NCBI GenBank assembly: GCA_001792895.1
Contig: MARA01000011.1
Coordinates: forward strand, 1,178,001-1,242,000
Length of the DNA stretch: 64,000 nt
DNA from: Lentinus brumalis
Taxonomy: Eukaryota; Basidiomycota; Agaricomycetes; Polyporales; Polyporaceae
Direction of reading: 5' to 3'
Below the pieces are notes generated by a model. It ran no database searches. It was not told where the DNA came from and saw only the letters and a list, made by a program, of their open reading frames with translations. The position numbers and the translations under genes were made by a program. Positions 48,010 through 57,901 of the stretch are shown here, in pieces (the stretch's first letter is position 1; every line of letters starts with the position of its first letter).

Positions 48010-48678
48010 TATGGGGTGGGTGGTATGTAGGGTATGTGCGGGGGTGTGTGTATATAGGATAAGGTGCAGTGGGGTATGCGTACGACGGAGCTCGAGGACA
48101 AGACCGAGACAAGCACGAAAGGAGGCGGGGGTGAATAAGACGGTGCTGGCAGGTTGTGGGGTGGCGATGGTTGTGGTGCGAGGGCAAGCGGGCAAGCGGG
48201 GTTGAGGGAGATAAGTAAGGGCGCGGCTGGCGGGGGAAGGGAACTGGACGGGGAGAGACCGCGTAAGGGTGGAGCGCTGCTATCCGCGCTGCGACGCGAC
48301 CGGATCCGTCTCTACACCGCTGCCGTGCCTGGAGACACCCCAGTGCACGTTCGCAGCACTCGCGCAGAGACCGACGCCTCCAGTACATGACGCCATACTG
48401 AGCAGCGTGAGTCCGCGCCCATCCTCCGCGTTTGGACGTGTGTCGCGGCGTGGGACTTCGCGAGCAACCTGCGCGTCCCCATTGGCTGCAGTCTCGTACT
48501 AACCACCAAGTACCCCACCAGTCGCGACGAGCGGTTGGCCACGAGTCACGACTCTGCTACTCGAAAGCAGACGGGATGTACGGCCGCATATTCCGTCCAT
48601 TGTTTCAGTAACTCGCGACTCCGAAGGCCTTCGAATACACGGCTCCCTCGTCGCCCCTGTCCTCTTACTGCGCTAACC
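48010..48678. other. Divergent upstream region
   Basis: 669 bp between the starts of the unknown coiled-coil gene (minus) and the pseudokinase (plus). No gene was seen. The right-hand part (from about 48608) recurs downstream of the pseudokinase near 50264-50386. Confidence 0.45.
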
Positions 48679-50029
48679 ATGCTGAATAAACTTGTCCATT
48701 CTCGGCAGGATATCCTGGGGAGTGGTTCGCATGTACGTGCTTCTCATCTTTTGTATATTTCGCTGAACGTGGTCCGGTCTCCACTGCGTCACGAGGCAAG
48801 AGTGTCGCAACTACTTATTGCAAGGTCACCGTGCTATCCCAGCACTTCTCGGTTACACTCGCCGCCCGCACTTCGAGTACATGGCTATCGAGCTCCTGGG
48901 CCCGAGTCTGCGACAGACGGTCAAGCGCGGTCGCGCTCTGACCCTTCAGACCGTCGCCAGGGTTGGCGAACAAATGGTCAGTTCTCCACGGGCCTCCTAT
49001 CTAGAGTTTTCTGCTCAGTCAGCCGGTTTTGCCGTCAAAGCTCTCCGCACTGGAGCACCTCGCGTCGCACCAAATTGTGCACCGGGACCTCAAACCGGAC
49101 AACATCCTCTTGTGCTGCGCGGACCCTGCACGCGTGGTGCTCGTAGGCTTCAGCATCGCCCATCATCTTCCAGCGGTGGGTGCGAAAACGGCATCTGCAT
49201 CGGACACGACGTCTCCGTTTGCCTTCCCAACCGGCACCACACAGTTCTGCCGCCTCTCAGCTCACGTCGGTGCTGGTACGTGACTCCATGTGCCCTTGAG
49301 GTTCTGGTAACAGCTGCTCATTCGATTCCCCAGCTCCTACCCCTCAAGACTCTCGAGTCTCTGGCCTATGTTCTCCTGTTCCTTTACTTGGGCGATCTAC
49401 CTTGGCACGTCGAGAATCCCTGGCGCGCTTACCCAGAAGTGTACACGCAATCGGTCATGAGAGCCTACGCCGCAAAGCAAGCACTCGTCACTGATTCCGC
49501 TCTACGTATATCCGTGCCGCATGAAATTGCCCACCTGTTCGAGAGCGCCAGTTGCCGCGAAGACCACGGGCGATATCTGTCTTCGGTGGCACGATTGCGA
49601 GAACAGTTCCGCGACCTGGTGTCCTCCCTCGGAGCAAGCGACGACGACGACGACCCTTTGAGCTGGAGCCCAGTCCTCCCTCCCGCATCACTGCCAGTGC
49701 CACCACCACTCCGATCGGACAGTACTGGGTCTGACTCCTCCAGCGGCTCGCAGGTGCTCGAGACACAGCAGTCGCTCCACCCCGCGCCGGACGCCGCGCT
49801 GCGGAACGCATATGACGACCAGGAGCCCGTCAACGAGTACTTCTCGGACGACAGCTACTACGAGACTTACCTCTACACCTACTGCGTCGCGTACGGCTGC
49901 CGGCTCAGTTTGACTTTTCCTCCGGGCGACGTCGAGGCTCTGGACGCGCAGCTCCCAGACATTGCTGATGTCGAGTATCTACGGCCTGTCTATGAGGGCG
50001 ACGAGGAAGACCAGGGACGCATCGGTTGA
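48679..50029 (+). CDS. CK1-like pseudokinase with shortened N-lobe
   Basis: Related to casein kinase 1-type kinases but very likely inactive. Exon 1 (48679-48732) gives MLNKLVHSRQDILGSGSH, a glycine-loop start. The next coding segment joins directly to QGHRAIPALLGYTR, so the strands with the ATP-anchoring lysine and the helix C glutamate are absent. The C-lobe continues: YMAIELLGPSLRQTV, LSALEHLASHQIVHRDLKPDN (catalytic loop intact), but the DFG motif reads VLVGFSIAHH, losing the Mg-binding Asp. TLESLAYVLLFLYLGDLPWH is the usual CK1 helix region. A Ser/Asp/Pro-rich tail with acidic Tyr patches ends GDEEDQGRIG. Introns separate each block. The second-exon boundary is uncertain. About 390 residues. 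It could act as a scaffold or be decaying. Confidence 0.7.
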
Positions 50030-50663
50030 ACGTGGTCGGCTGGCAGAGGCGGTTTGGGAGGCTCGCAGGCCAGGCGCAGATATCGTTAGATTGACGAATT
50101 TGAATGGGAGATGTCGTGACAAGAGACTGCAATATACTGAAAATAGTACGCTGTGGGAACTCTTCAAGAGCGAAGCGAAGCTACCGTAGTTAAGCTTTAC
50201 ACTTGATGTGGCAACTAATAAGTGAATGCGCCGAGGAAGTGATGTATTTCCAACGTATAAGTCGTAACTCTCGACGCCGCCGCTTTTATCTACCACTTGA
50301 GCTCCCCTGTCCTCTTACTGCGCTAATCATCAACGGGCTATCCTTGGGAATGGTTCGCATGTGCCACGTGCTTCTCATTTCTTGTACTACTAGTTCTGGC
50401 ATCGCATCCGAGTCTCAGTAACACCCCATTATTAAGTGCTTTTCACACATCTTTCACGATGCACTTTTTCGCGCGGTGCACGTAGTGTGTTGGGACGGCA
50501 TCTGGCGGAGGAGTTGAGTACTTGTGTTGTATGGGCGTCTGAGATGCCATTTCTGGCGTTTCATGTTGACCCACGTGGCGCGGTCCCAAATTTGCTGCAA
50601 GCGCCCGGTTTCTGTCTCAAACCCTCTCCTGCGCCCCGGCTTCTCCTGGCACGGTCTGCAACC
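50030..50663. other. Intergenic with a partial copy of the pseudokinase 5' end; NOG2 promoter
   Basis: 634 bp. Positions 50304-50386 copy the leader and first exon of the pseudokinase (listed separately). The right part must be the NOG2 promoter. Confidence 0.5.
50304..50386 (+). pseudogene. Partial duplicate of the pseudokinase 5' end
   Basis: Matches 48654-48755: the blocks CCCCTGTCCTCTTACTGCGC, then GGTTCGCATGT and ACGTGCTTCTCAT recur in order, with a roughly 22-nt deletion covering the start codon region and small indels. Weaker similarity continues upstream (GTAACTC-CGAC at 48608 and 50264). The ATG is lost, so the copy is non-coding. It follows the parent gene by 0.3 kb. Confidence 0.75.
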
Positions 50664-52983
50664 ATGGCGCCCTCGAAGAAAAGCCCTGCGACGTCCAAGA
50701 CACGGTCTTCCTCCTCCTCCACTTCCGAACCGTACATCAAGAAGGTGAAAGGAACGAACTTCTACCACAATGCGAAGACCGTCGGCCGCCTGAAGATGAT
50801 GAACGGCGGCAAGGCCGTGCGCGACAAGAACGGGAATATCATCCAGGCCGCCGCGTTCCAGAAGGGAGAGGACGAGACTGAGCCAGGCAGGGTACAGCCA
50901 GATAGGCGTTGGTTTGGTGCGCCTCGTCTTCGCTGCGTCTGCCTGAGTGAAAGCTGATGTCTTTCCACAGGGAACACGAGGGTGATTTCTCAGACGGCGC
51001 TGGACCACTTCCGCACGAGTCTTGCGTCGAAGCAGAATGACCCGTACTCGGTCCTTCTCCGACGCAACAAGCTCCCCATGGCTCTCCTCGACGATGCTGC
51101 TAACCCGAATCTGCGCAAGGTGCGATCGTCCTCTCGCATAGATGAGGTGGGCGGGAAGTCTCATGCCGTTATAGCGTTCGCACATCCTCGAGACGGAGAC
51201 TTTCAAGGATACATTTGGGCCGAAAGCGCAGCGCAAAAAGCCGAGGTTGGAGATTGGCACGTTTGAGGAACTGGGGAAGGCTAGTGCGGCAGCGGCGGAC
51301 GAGGCTGAGAGCAGTGCGATGCCAGGAGCCGACGGAGAGTCAGGTGCGTCCCTTCCAGACTATCATCGTTGTCATATCTTACAACGCCCATGTAGGCCCC
51401 GCTGCGTCCTCTTCAGCTCCCGACGAATTCCAGACCCACGCGGATATCATTGAGCCCATCTATGCCAAGGGGACGTCCCGTCGAATTTACGGAGAGCTCT
51501 ACAAGGTCATCGACTCCTCGGACGTGATCATCCATGTCATCGACGCCCGGGACCCCCTGGGCACGCTCTGCGAGTCTGTACTGGAGTTCGTCCGCAAGGA
51601 GAAGGCGCACAAGCAAGTCGTGCTCGTGATCAACAAGTGCGATCTCGTCCCCAACTGGGTCACCGTAAGTGCCACCTTCCTCGCTCTCGCGCTCAACACA
51701 TACCCATCTCCACACACAGGCCCGCTACATCCAGCAGCTCACCCCGCGCTACCCCACGCTCGCGTTCCACGCCTCGCCGAACCACTCCTTCGGCAAGGGC
51801 TCGCTCATCCAGCTCCTCCGCCAGTTCTCGCAGCTGCACTCGGACAAGAAGCAGATCTCCGTCGGCTTCATCGGGTACCCGAACGTCGGCAAGAGCAGCG
51901 TCATCAACACCCTCAAGTCCAGCAAGGTCTGCACCGTCGCGCCCGTGCCCGGCGAGACGAAGGTCTGGCAGTACATCACGCTCACCAAGCGCATCTACCT
52001 CATCGACTGCCCCGGCATCGTCCCGACCTCTGCCAAGGACTCGCAGACGTCCACCGTCCTCAAGGGCGTCGTCCGCGTGGAGGCGCTCGCCACGCCCTCC
52101 GAGCACATCCCCGCGCTCATGGAGCGCGTGAAGCCCATCTACCTCGCGCGCACGTACGGCGTCCCGCTCCCCAACCCGGAGGACCCCTCGCAGGGCTGGG
52201 AGCCCGAGGTGTTCCTCGAGAAGCTCGCGCGGATGAAGGGCCGCCTGCTCAAGGGCGGCGAGCCGGACCGCGAGTCGGTCGCGAAGATCGTGCTGAGCGA
52301 CTGGGTGCGCGGCCGGATCCCGTTCTTCGTGCCCCCGCCGGAGCGCACGGAGGAGCTGAACACGGCGGAGGCGAAGAAGGCGCGGATCGCGGACGCGAAG
52401 GGCAAGGGCAAGGCGGTGGCTGCGCCGGTTGAGGAGCAGCAGCAGAGGCCGCTCGGGGTCAAGCAGAATCTGGGCTCGATCATGCAGAAGAACACGTTCG
52501 TGGCGGAGGATATCCGGCCTTTAGAGGAGGAAGAGGGCGCTGGTGAGGAGGATGGAGAGGGAGAGGGAGAGAGTGAGGACGGCGGAGAGGTGGAGGAGGT
52601 GGCGGAAGAGGAGGCGCTGGGCTGGAACGACGTGTTCAAGGGTGACCAGGTGCCTGCGGATGCGGAGGAGGCGGACGATGGGCCGGACACCGTCTTCAGC
52701 AAGCTCAGCGACGAGGAGAGCGATGCATCGGATGCAGAGGAATCCGGGGACGACGAGTCTTCGCGGCCGCAGAAAGAGCCCCGCATGAAGACGAACAAGG
52801 TCAGTAGCGTCGTCGTTCTCCTTCCGGTCGTAAATGCTGACAGCCTATTCGTGACCCGTGCAGAAAAAGGCGGCGAACTTCTACACGAGTGCGAACGTGA
52901 AGAACAAGAACCGCCAGAAGGCTACTGTTATGAAGTCGTTACAGAGCGGGGACAAGAGCGGGGCCCGGAAACGGAGACGATAG
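50664..52983 (+). CDS. NOG2: Nucleolar GTP-binding protein 2, ribosome assembly GTPase
   Basis: Circularly permuted GTPase of the YlqF/YawG group that docks on pre-60S particles and checks rRNA maturation before nuclear export. The start [19 protein letters not shown] is followed by the NGP1NT domain ([45 protein letters not shown]). The GTPase motifs are permuted: DARDPLGT, G4 [10 protein letters not shown]1 [18 protein letters not shown]2 region [11 protein letters not shown]3 [23 protein letters not shown] and [10 protein letters not shown] are family blocks. A long acidic tail ends in a basic [14 protein letters not shown]...ARKRRR stop at 52983. Introns of about 55-70 nt are clear near the 5' end and before the basic tail. 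About 680-700 residues. Confidence 0.94.
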
Positions 52984-53154
52984 TCGCTCCATCTGGATTC
53001 TGTGCTGTATACCTCGCTGGGGAAGTCGCTGTTGTGTGCAATATACAGGGGACTTCGGCCGTGCTTGCCTTCCGGTTGACTGGCAGACAAGACAATGCCT
53101 ATCATGACATTAAGTAAGTATGAAGCTTAAGGTGAGACAGAAGAATGCATCCCG

Positions 53155-53370
53155 CGGCTCTTCGCGATTGGCCTGTTCTCCAACTCCGCATTCAACTCCC
53201 AGCCTCCCCACTCAGGTTCACGTCCGCCTGCTGCCCCTCTACGAGGTCTATAACATGATCGTTCCCTGCTTCTGCTCGACCGTGAAGTCGCACGATGCCC
53301 TTCTGCACCGGGAACAACTCGTCGCGTGCGCTGCCGGGGCACGCACTCACCATGATTGTGCAGGTACACA
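53155..53370 (-). pseudogene. Relic of a GH31 alpha-glucosidase C-terminal end
   Basis: A decayed copy of the last part of the neighbouring alpha-glucosidase (53498-53700). On the minus strand, in shifted frames, it still reads QKG, DFTVEQK and WELNAELENRPIAKS, against QKG, DFTIEQK and WEFDAGLGRLVVKS in the intact gene, in the same order. DNA blocks such as GCTTCTGCTCGA and AACTCCCAGC are shared. Several frameshifts and stops intervene. It lies just downstream of the intact gene's stop, between it and NOG2, and indicates an old tandem duplication. Confidence 0.75.
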
Positions 53371-53430
53371 TTCGCGCGAGACATACTCAAACCAGGACTC
53401 GACGTTGCTTCTCTGGAACAGAGAACTTGG

Positions 53431-56400
53431 TCAAGCCCAGGTCAACGACGCCCCCTTATTGAGGTCTAGTCCCAAGCTCTTCACGACCAATCTCCCCAGC
53501 CCAGCATCAAACTCCCAGCTCGCCTCATCCACCGCCTGCCCATCCACCTGCACACTCCCCGGCTTCTCCGCACCGACACCCAGCACCGTCACCGTATCCA
53601 GCTTCTGCTCGATCGTAAAGTCGCCCGTCGGGCTGATCGCCACCTCGCCCTTCTGCGCGTGGAACGTGATCGTCGTGCTCGGCGTCGGGGGCACGCTCTC
53701 TCCATCATCCACATACGCAGTGCCGAACGCGTACCCGCTCGCATCCTGTGTCACGAGCAGCGCGTACGGGCCTGCCCTGGTCTCCGCCGTCGTGTACCCG
53801 GGCTCGGCATGCAGGAGGATCGCAGCGCCGTCCCGTACGTGTACGTTGATGTGCCCGAGAGGCGCGTCCAGGGTGGTGTTCGCGCCCGCGGTGGCGTTGA
53901 CGACCTCGTGCGTGTACCAGTCGCGCCAGACGACGGAGCCGCGCCCAGGGAAGATGCCGTCGACGATGGATACGTTGGGGGTGAGCACGGGCGTGACGAG
54001 GATGTCGCGGCCGATAAGGAACTGCTGGTCGATGCCGAAGAGCTCGCGCTCGTTGGGGAACTCGAAGAAGAGCGCGCGGACAGGGGGCGTGCCGTTCGTC
54101 GACGCGTTGGCGAAGAGCGTGTACTGCGTTCATTCGAAGGTCAGTCCGTATGCAACATCCGAGGGTTGAGGATATGGTACGCACCCAGTACGGCAGCATG
54201 CTGTAGCGGACCTGAATCGCGGTGCGAGACGCATTCGCCACGCTCTCCCAGACATAAGGCTCCTGCGAGATCGCGCCCTGGATGTTGTGGTTCCTGTAGA
54301 ACGGCACGAACGCGCTGAGCTGCATCCAGCGGTTGCACAGCTCCTCGTCGGTGTTGTCGTTGAACCCGCACGTGTCCGCGCCGACCATCGGGATCTGGAA
54401 GAGCTGGAACTGCAGCACACCCTGGATGTTGTAGTGCAGGTACGACCACTTGGAGAAGTTGTCGCCGAGCCAGTGGCCTGACCACTTGCCCGAGGACGCG
54501 AAGGTTGAGCGGGAGATCAGGAAGGGACGCTTGCCGGCGTGGAGGGAGAGCAGAGCAAGGTGCGTCGCCTTTTCTTCCATGAGGCCCCAGAGGTTGTGCA
54601 CGTCGAGCTCGACGTAGCCACCGACATGTGTCGCGTTTGTCGCAAGCGTGTGCTCTGCGAGGCGGCCGAAGCCTGAACGGAGTGGCTATCAGCGGACATC
54701 CACGAGAGCGCAGAAGAGGTTGCATACCGTTATGGATCGCGTAAGGCGGATAATTGAGGTCGACGTCCGTCTGGTTGGCGGCACCGAGTCCACGCTTGGC
54801 AAGGGACCCCGCAGGGGCATTGTTGCCATATGTCGAGGTGCCGTTCACGGTCATGTTTCCACTCGGTCCCCAGAGGGTAGCATTGTAACTACATGAGAGC
54901 GTCAGTCCTGCGCACGGGAGCACTGCCGATAAGTTGCACTCGCCCTTCAGGATAATTCGTGATAAGGTTGCCGGGTTGCCCGGGAAGGATGAACGGCGTG
55001 GAGGTGTTGGTCAAGTCAGCGCCGCTTCCGCTACCACGAACTCAGTTCTAATACCACCGCATATCCTTCCGGAGAAGTTCGCTCACCAAGAACCAACGCA
55101 GAATGAAGAGACCTCGTTCATGTCGAGCCAGATACCTGAGAACTCAATGCCGGCGTTGGACCAGTTAGTGAGCGCCTCCGTCCAAAAGGCGGTTGCGTTC
55201 TCCGAGAACCAGTCAGGGAAGACCTAGTCACGAGGCATCCGCTCTGTGAGCACGTATGCATCATCAAGTCTCCGAAGGGCAACGCACAGTGTACCCGGGC
55301 CAGACTTGACCGACGTACTCCGTCCCATCAGGGTTCTTGACCCAAACATCCCTGTATCTCCGTGAGCTCGCGCATTTCATGGCCTACTGCAATGACTCAC
55401 AGTTCAACACCACGGGTGTAAGGATCGTACTACCAGGCTGCGTCAGTCACAATGATCGCAGAATATGCGCCAAGAACCTACAATATCAGTATCATTCACT
55501 GTGTGCGCAACAGCAGCGTCGACGATCGGAATGTAGTGTTGGTTGTTAGCAGCCTACATGGCATCAGCAGTCAGAACTGTCCATTCCCTTGACCACAGGT
55601 TCCCCTGTGATGGACTGATACTCACCAATTCCCTGATGAAGCTCCTCATCTCCTCCCCGGGGAAGCTTACAGGGTCACTCGTGAAGTCCCGATACGCAAG
55701 ATACAAGTCAATGTCGTTCCACTGAACCTCCAGTGGGATGTTGGCGTCGCGCATCTTCTGCACGGCCGCACGCGTGTCGTTGACAGTGTGGTATCCCCAT
55801 CTGCAGAGGTGGAAGCCGAAGCCCCAGTATGGCTGCCATGTCGGCAGCCCGACGAGCGCACCGTACTGCTCGACTACCTTCTGCGGGTTAGGCCCAGAGA
55901 GGAAGTATAGGTCGAGCGTACCACCGATGAGGCGGTACTCGATTAAGGAGACGTTTGAGGAAGGCGGTGTTAGGAGTAGGATATCGGAGCCGGCAGCGCT
56001 GTGGGAGGAGGGTGAGTGACAGGCAATGCAGGTCCGGGGGAACTTGAGCATTAGGTACAAACCTGAAGAGGAAGACACCGTGCGACTGCGAGGTGTTCGT
56101 GGTCTCATTATAGCGGTGCTCCAAGTAGAGTGGATGCGACCCATACCTGACCGCCTTTGATCAGCGGAGCTCGACGCGCATGTAGCAAGTCATGAACTCA
56201 CATGTTCTCGTCCTCGGGATCAGCAGCGTCGCGCGCCCAGTTCGTCTGGATGGTGCCACTGCCGCCATTCGTGCCAACATCGCGGCGGAAGCCACTTCTG
56301 GCGACAGCTTCCCCAAGACCATATATGTTTGCGTCGAGCGGGAGCGCAGAGGTTAGCTGCAGATACTGGTCCTCGAAGACAAGCGGGAAGGCGTCGAGCG

Positions 56401-57204
56401 CCGTGCTGTTGTCGTCCGGCCGGACTGGAGGGATGGGCGTCTGAGGGAGGGAGGAGATCCGGGTGTCGAAGAGAGGCTGTGCATCTGGTTCGGAGCGACG
56501 GGTGATCCAGAAGGCGAACGGAGAAGACTCGTAGTTGAACACAAGGTCCGAGTTGTTCTTCAGTGAGGTGTCGTTTGAGCCGGGCGCAAGCTCGATAATA
56601 GAGGGCGGGATCGTGAATTGCGAGTTCGCTGTGTCGTAGATGTTGACGTGCAAGCTGGAAGGAAATGTAAGGGGCTTCGATTCGTAGATTACAGGGGCCA
56701 GCTTGCTCACCGCGTTTCAGTGTCATAGGTGACTTGCAGGGTGAGGTTGGCAACGTCGTGACCGAATGCATTGCACGCGTCACCGGCGAGGTTGAGTTGG
56801 GCCGTGAGACCGGTGTCAGTCTCTTGCAGAGAAGAGAGGGTGTAGCCTGTTATGAGGAGCCGCGTAAGCGAGATCATGCAGTGATGCCGCCAAAGAGAAG
56901 TTCTGGCGGACGCAGCTCTTCGCAGAGCCAGTGGAGGACGCCACGTACCCGGACATGAGGAGACATTGTGCGAGAGACCTGGGTCCTCGAGCACGCTGTC
57001 GCCAAGGAGTGCTCTTGAGAGAGACGAATGGTCGCGTGCAAACGCCCGTCCAACGAGGAGGACACCCGTGAAGATTGTCGCGAGCATGGCAAAGAGCAAC
57101 CCGCGAAGGACGATGTGAGGGTCGTCACGGGCGACGCGGGGCACGTACAGTACGTCGCCCGGCCCTTTATAGGGTCGTCCGTGCAGCGTCATACCCAGAG
57201 GCAT
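53431..57204 (-). CDS. GH31 alpha-glucosidase, type II membrane or secreted
   Basis: Exo-acting alpha-glucosidase (maltase/glucoamylase type) of family GH31. The ATG at 57204 starts MPLGMTLHGRPYKGPGD; a hydrophobic span (VLRGLLFAMLATIFTGVLLV) at about residues 32-51 is a signal anchor, so the enzyme is membrane-bound or released after cleavage. An intron of about 110 nt joins SSCPG to YTLSSLQETD. The N-terminal galactose-mutarotase-like domain has NIYGLGEAV; the barrel shows PYWGFGFHLCRWGY, the nucleophile region IEFSGIWLDMNEVSSFC, the acid/base SGHWLGDNFSKW, and FQIPMVGADTCGFN, then FVPFYRNHN. The C-terminal beta domains end GASLTWA at the stop, 53431. Many Asn-X-Ser/Thr sites agree with secretion. 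About 950 residues with roughly ten introns. Confidence 0.93.
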
Positions 57205-57901
57205 GACAGCCGGTGTCGGGTGGTCTACCCTTGCCTGCCGTAAGTGGAATCAGTGCTGCTCCTGTGAGATCAGAGACAAAAGGTCAGGCGCACCGTAGGC
57301 GCCACTGCGGGCAGCGACGCGCCAATTCAGAACAACTGTCTGCATGTGATGCGCTCCTCCCATGACAATATTCTTCGCTTCTTGCGCAAACTTTGCGTTC
57401 GTCATTCTTCGCCTGGACTGCGAAACGGAGGATGGACACATACGCTCACGAGGCGAGAGCGAGTCTGTCTGTGATGACATCGTTTGAGCAACGACGCGTC
57501 GAAGCCTGCCCTAGAGCATCAATCGTCGCGGTCTCCTGACGCGCCGCTACTTACAATGGTTATTACTCTTGCTTATCCACATTCATCAAGATCAATAACT
57601 CTACGACGGTGTACGTTACGTCCGCACTCGGCGGAGGAATGAAGAAAGGATCGGCGATTACTACTAACAGTGGTCGTACATACCGTGTCGACTATACGTG
57701 GACTACGGGGGAATCAATACATACACACGAGACAGTTCAAAAGAAAGCAAGGTAGCCGGAGCACGGTTGCTAACACAAGCCCAGCCGACAGTCGTAGATC
57801 GGCGAATATACACAAAGCAAGATCCCTGCATATATACCACTCTCTCCTCCACACCTTCAAGAACTTGATAGACCCCCCCCCCTCCCGTCCAAGCCGACCC
57901 C
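57205..57901. other. Intergenic, promoter of the GH31 gene
   Basis: 697 bp upstream of the alpha-glucosidase start and downstream of the next minus-strand gene. A run of 10 C lies at 57873-57882. No gene was recognised. Confidence 0.4.

Noticed and set aside
51215..52432. 405-codon plus frame overlapping NOG2
   Set aside because: It is Arg/Ala/His/Pro-rich from an offset frame; the NOG2 frame carries all GTPase motifs over the same bases.
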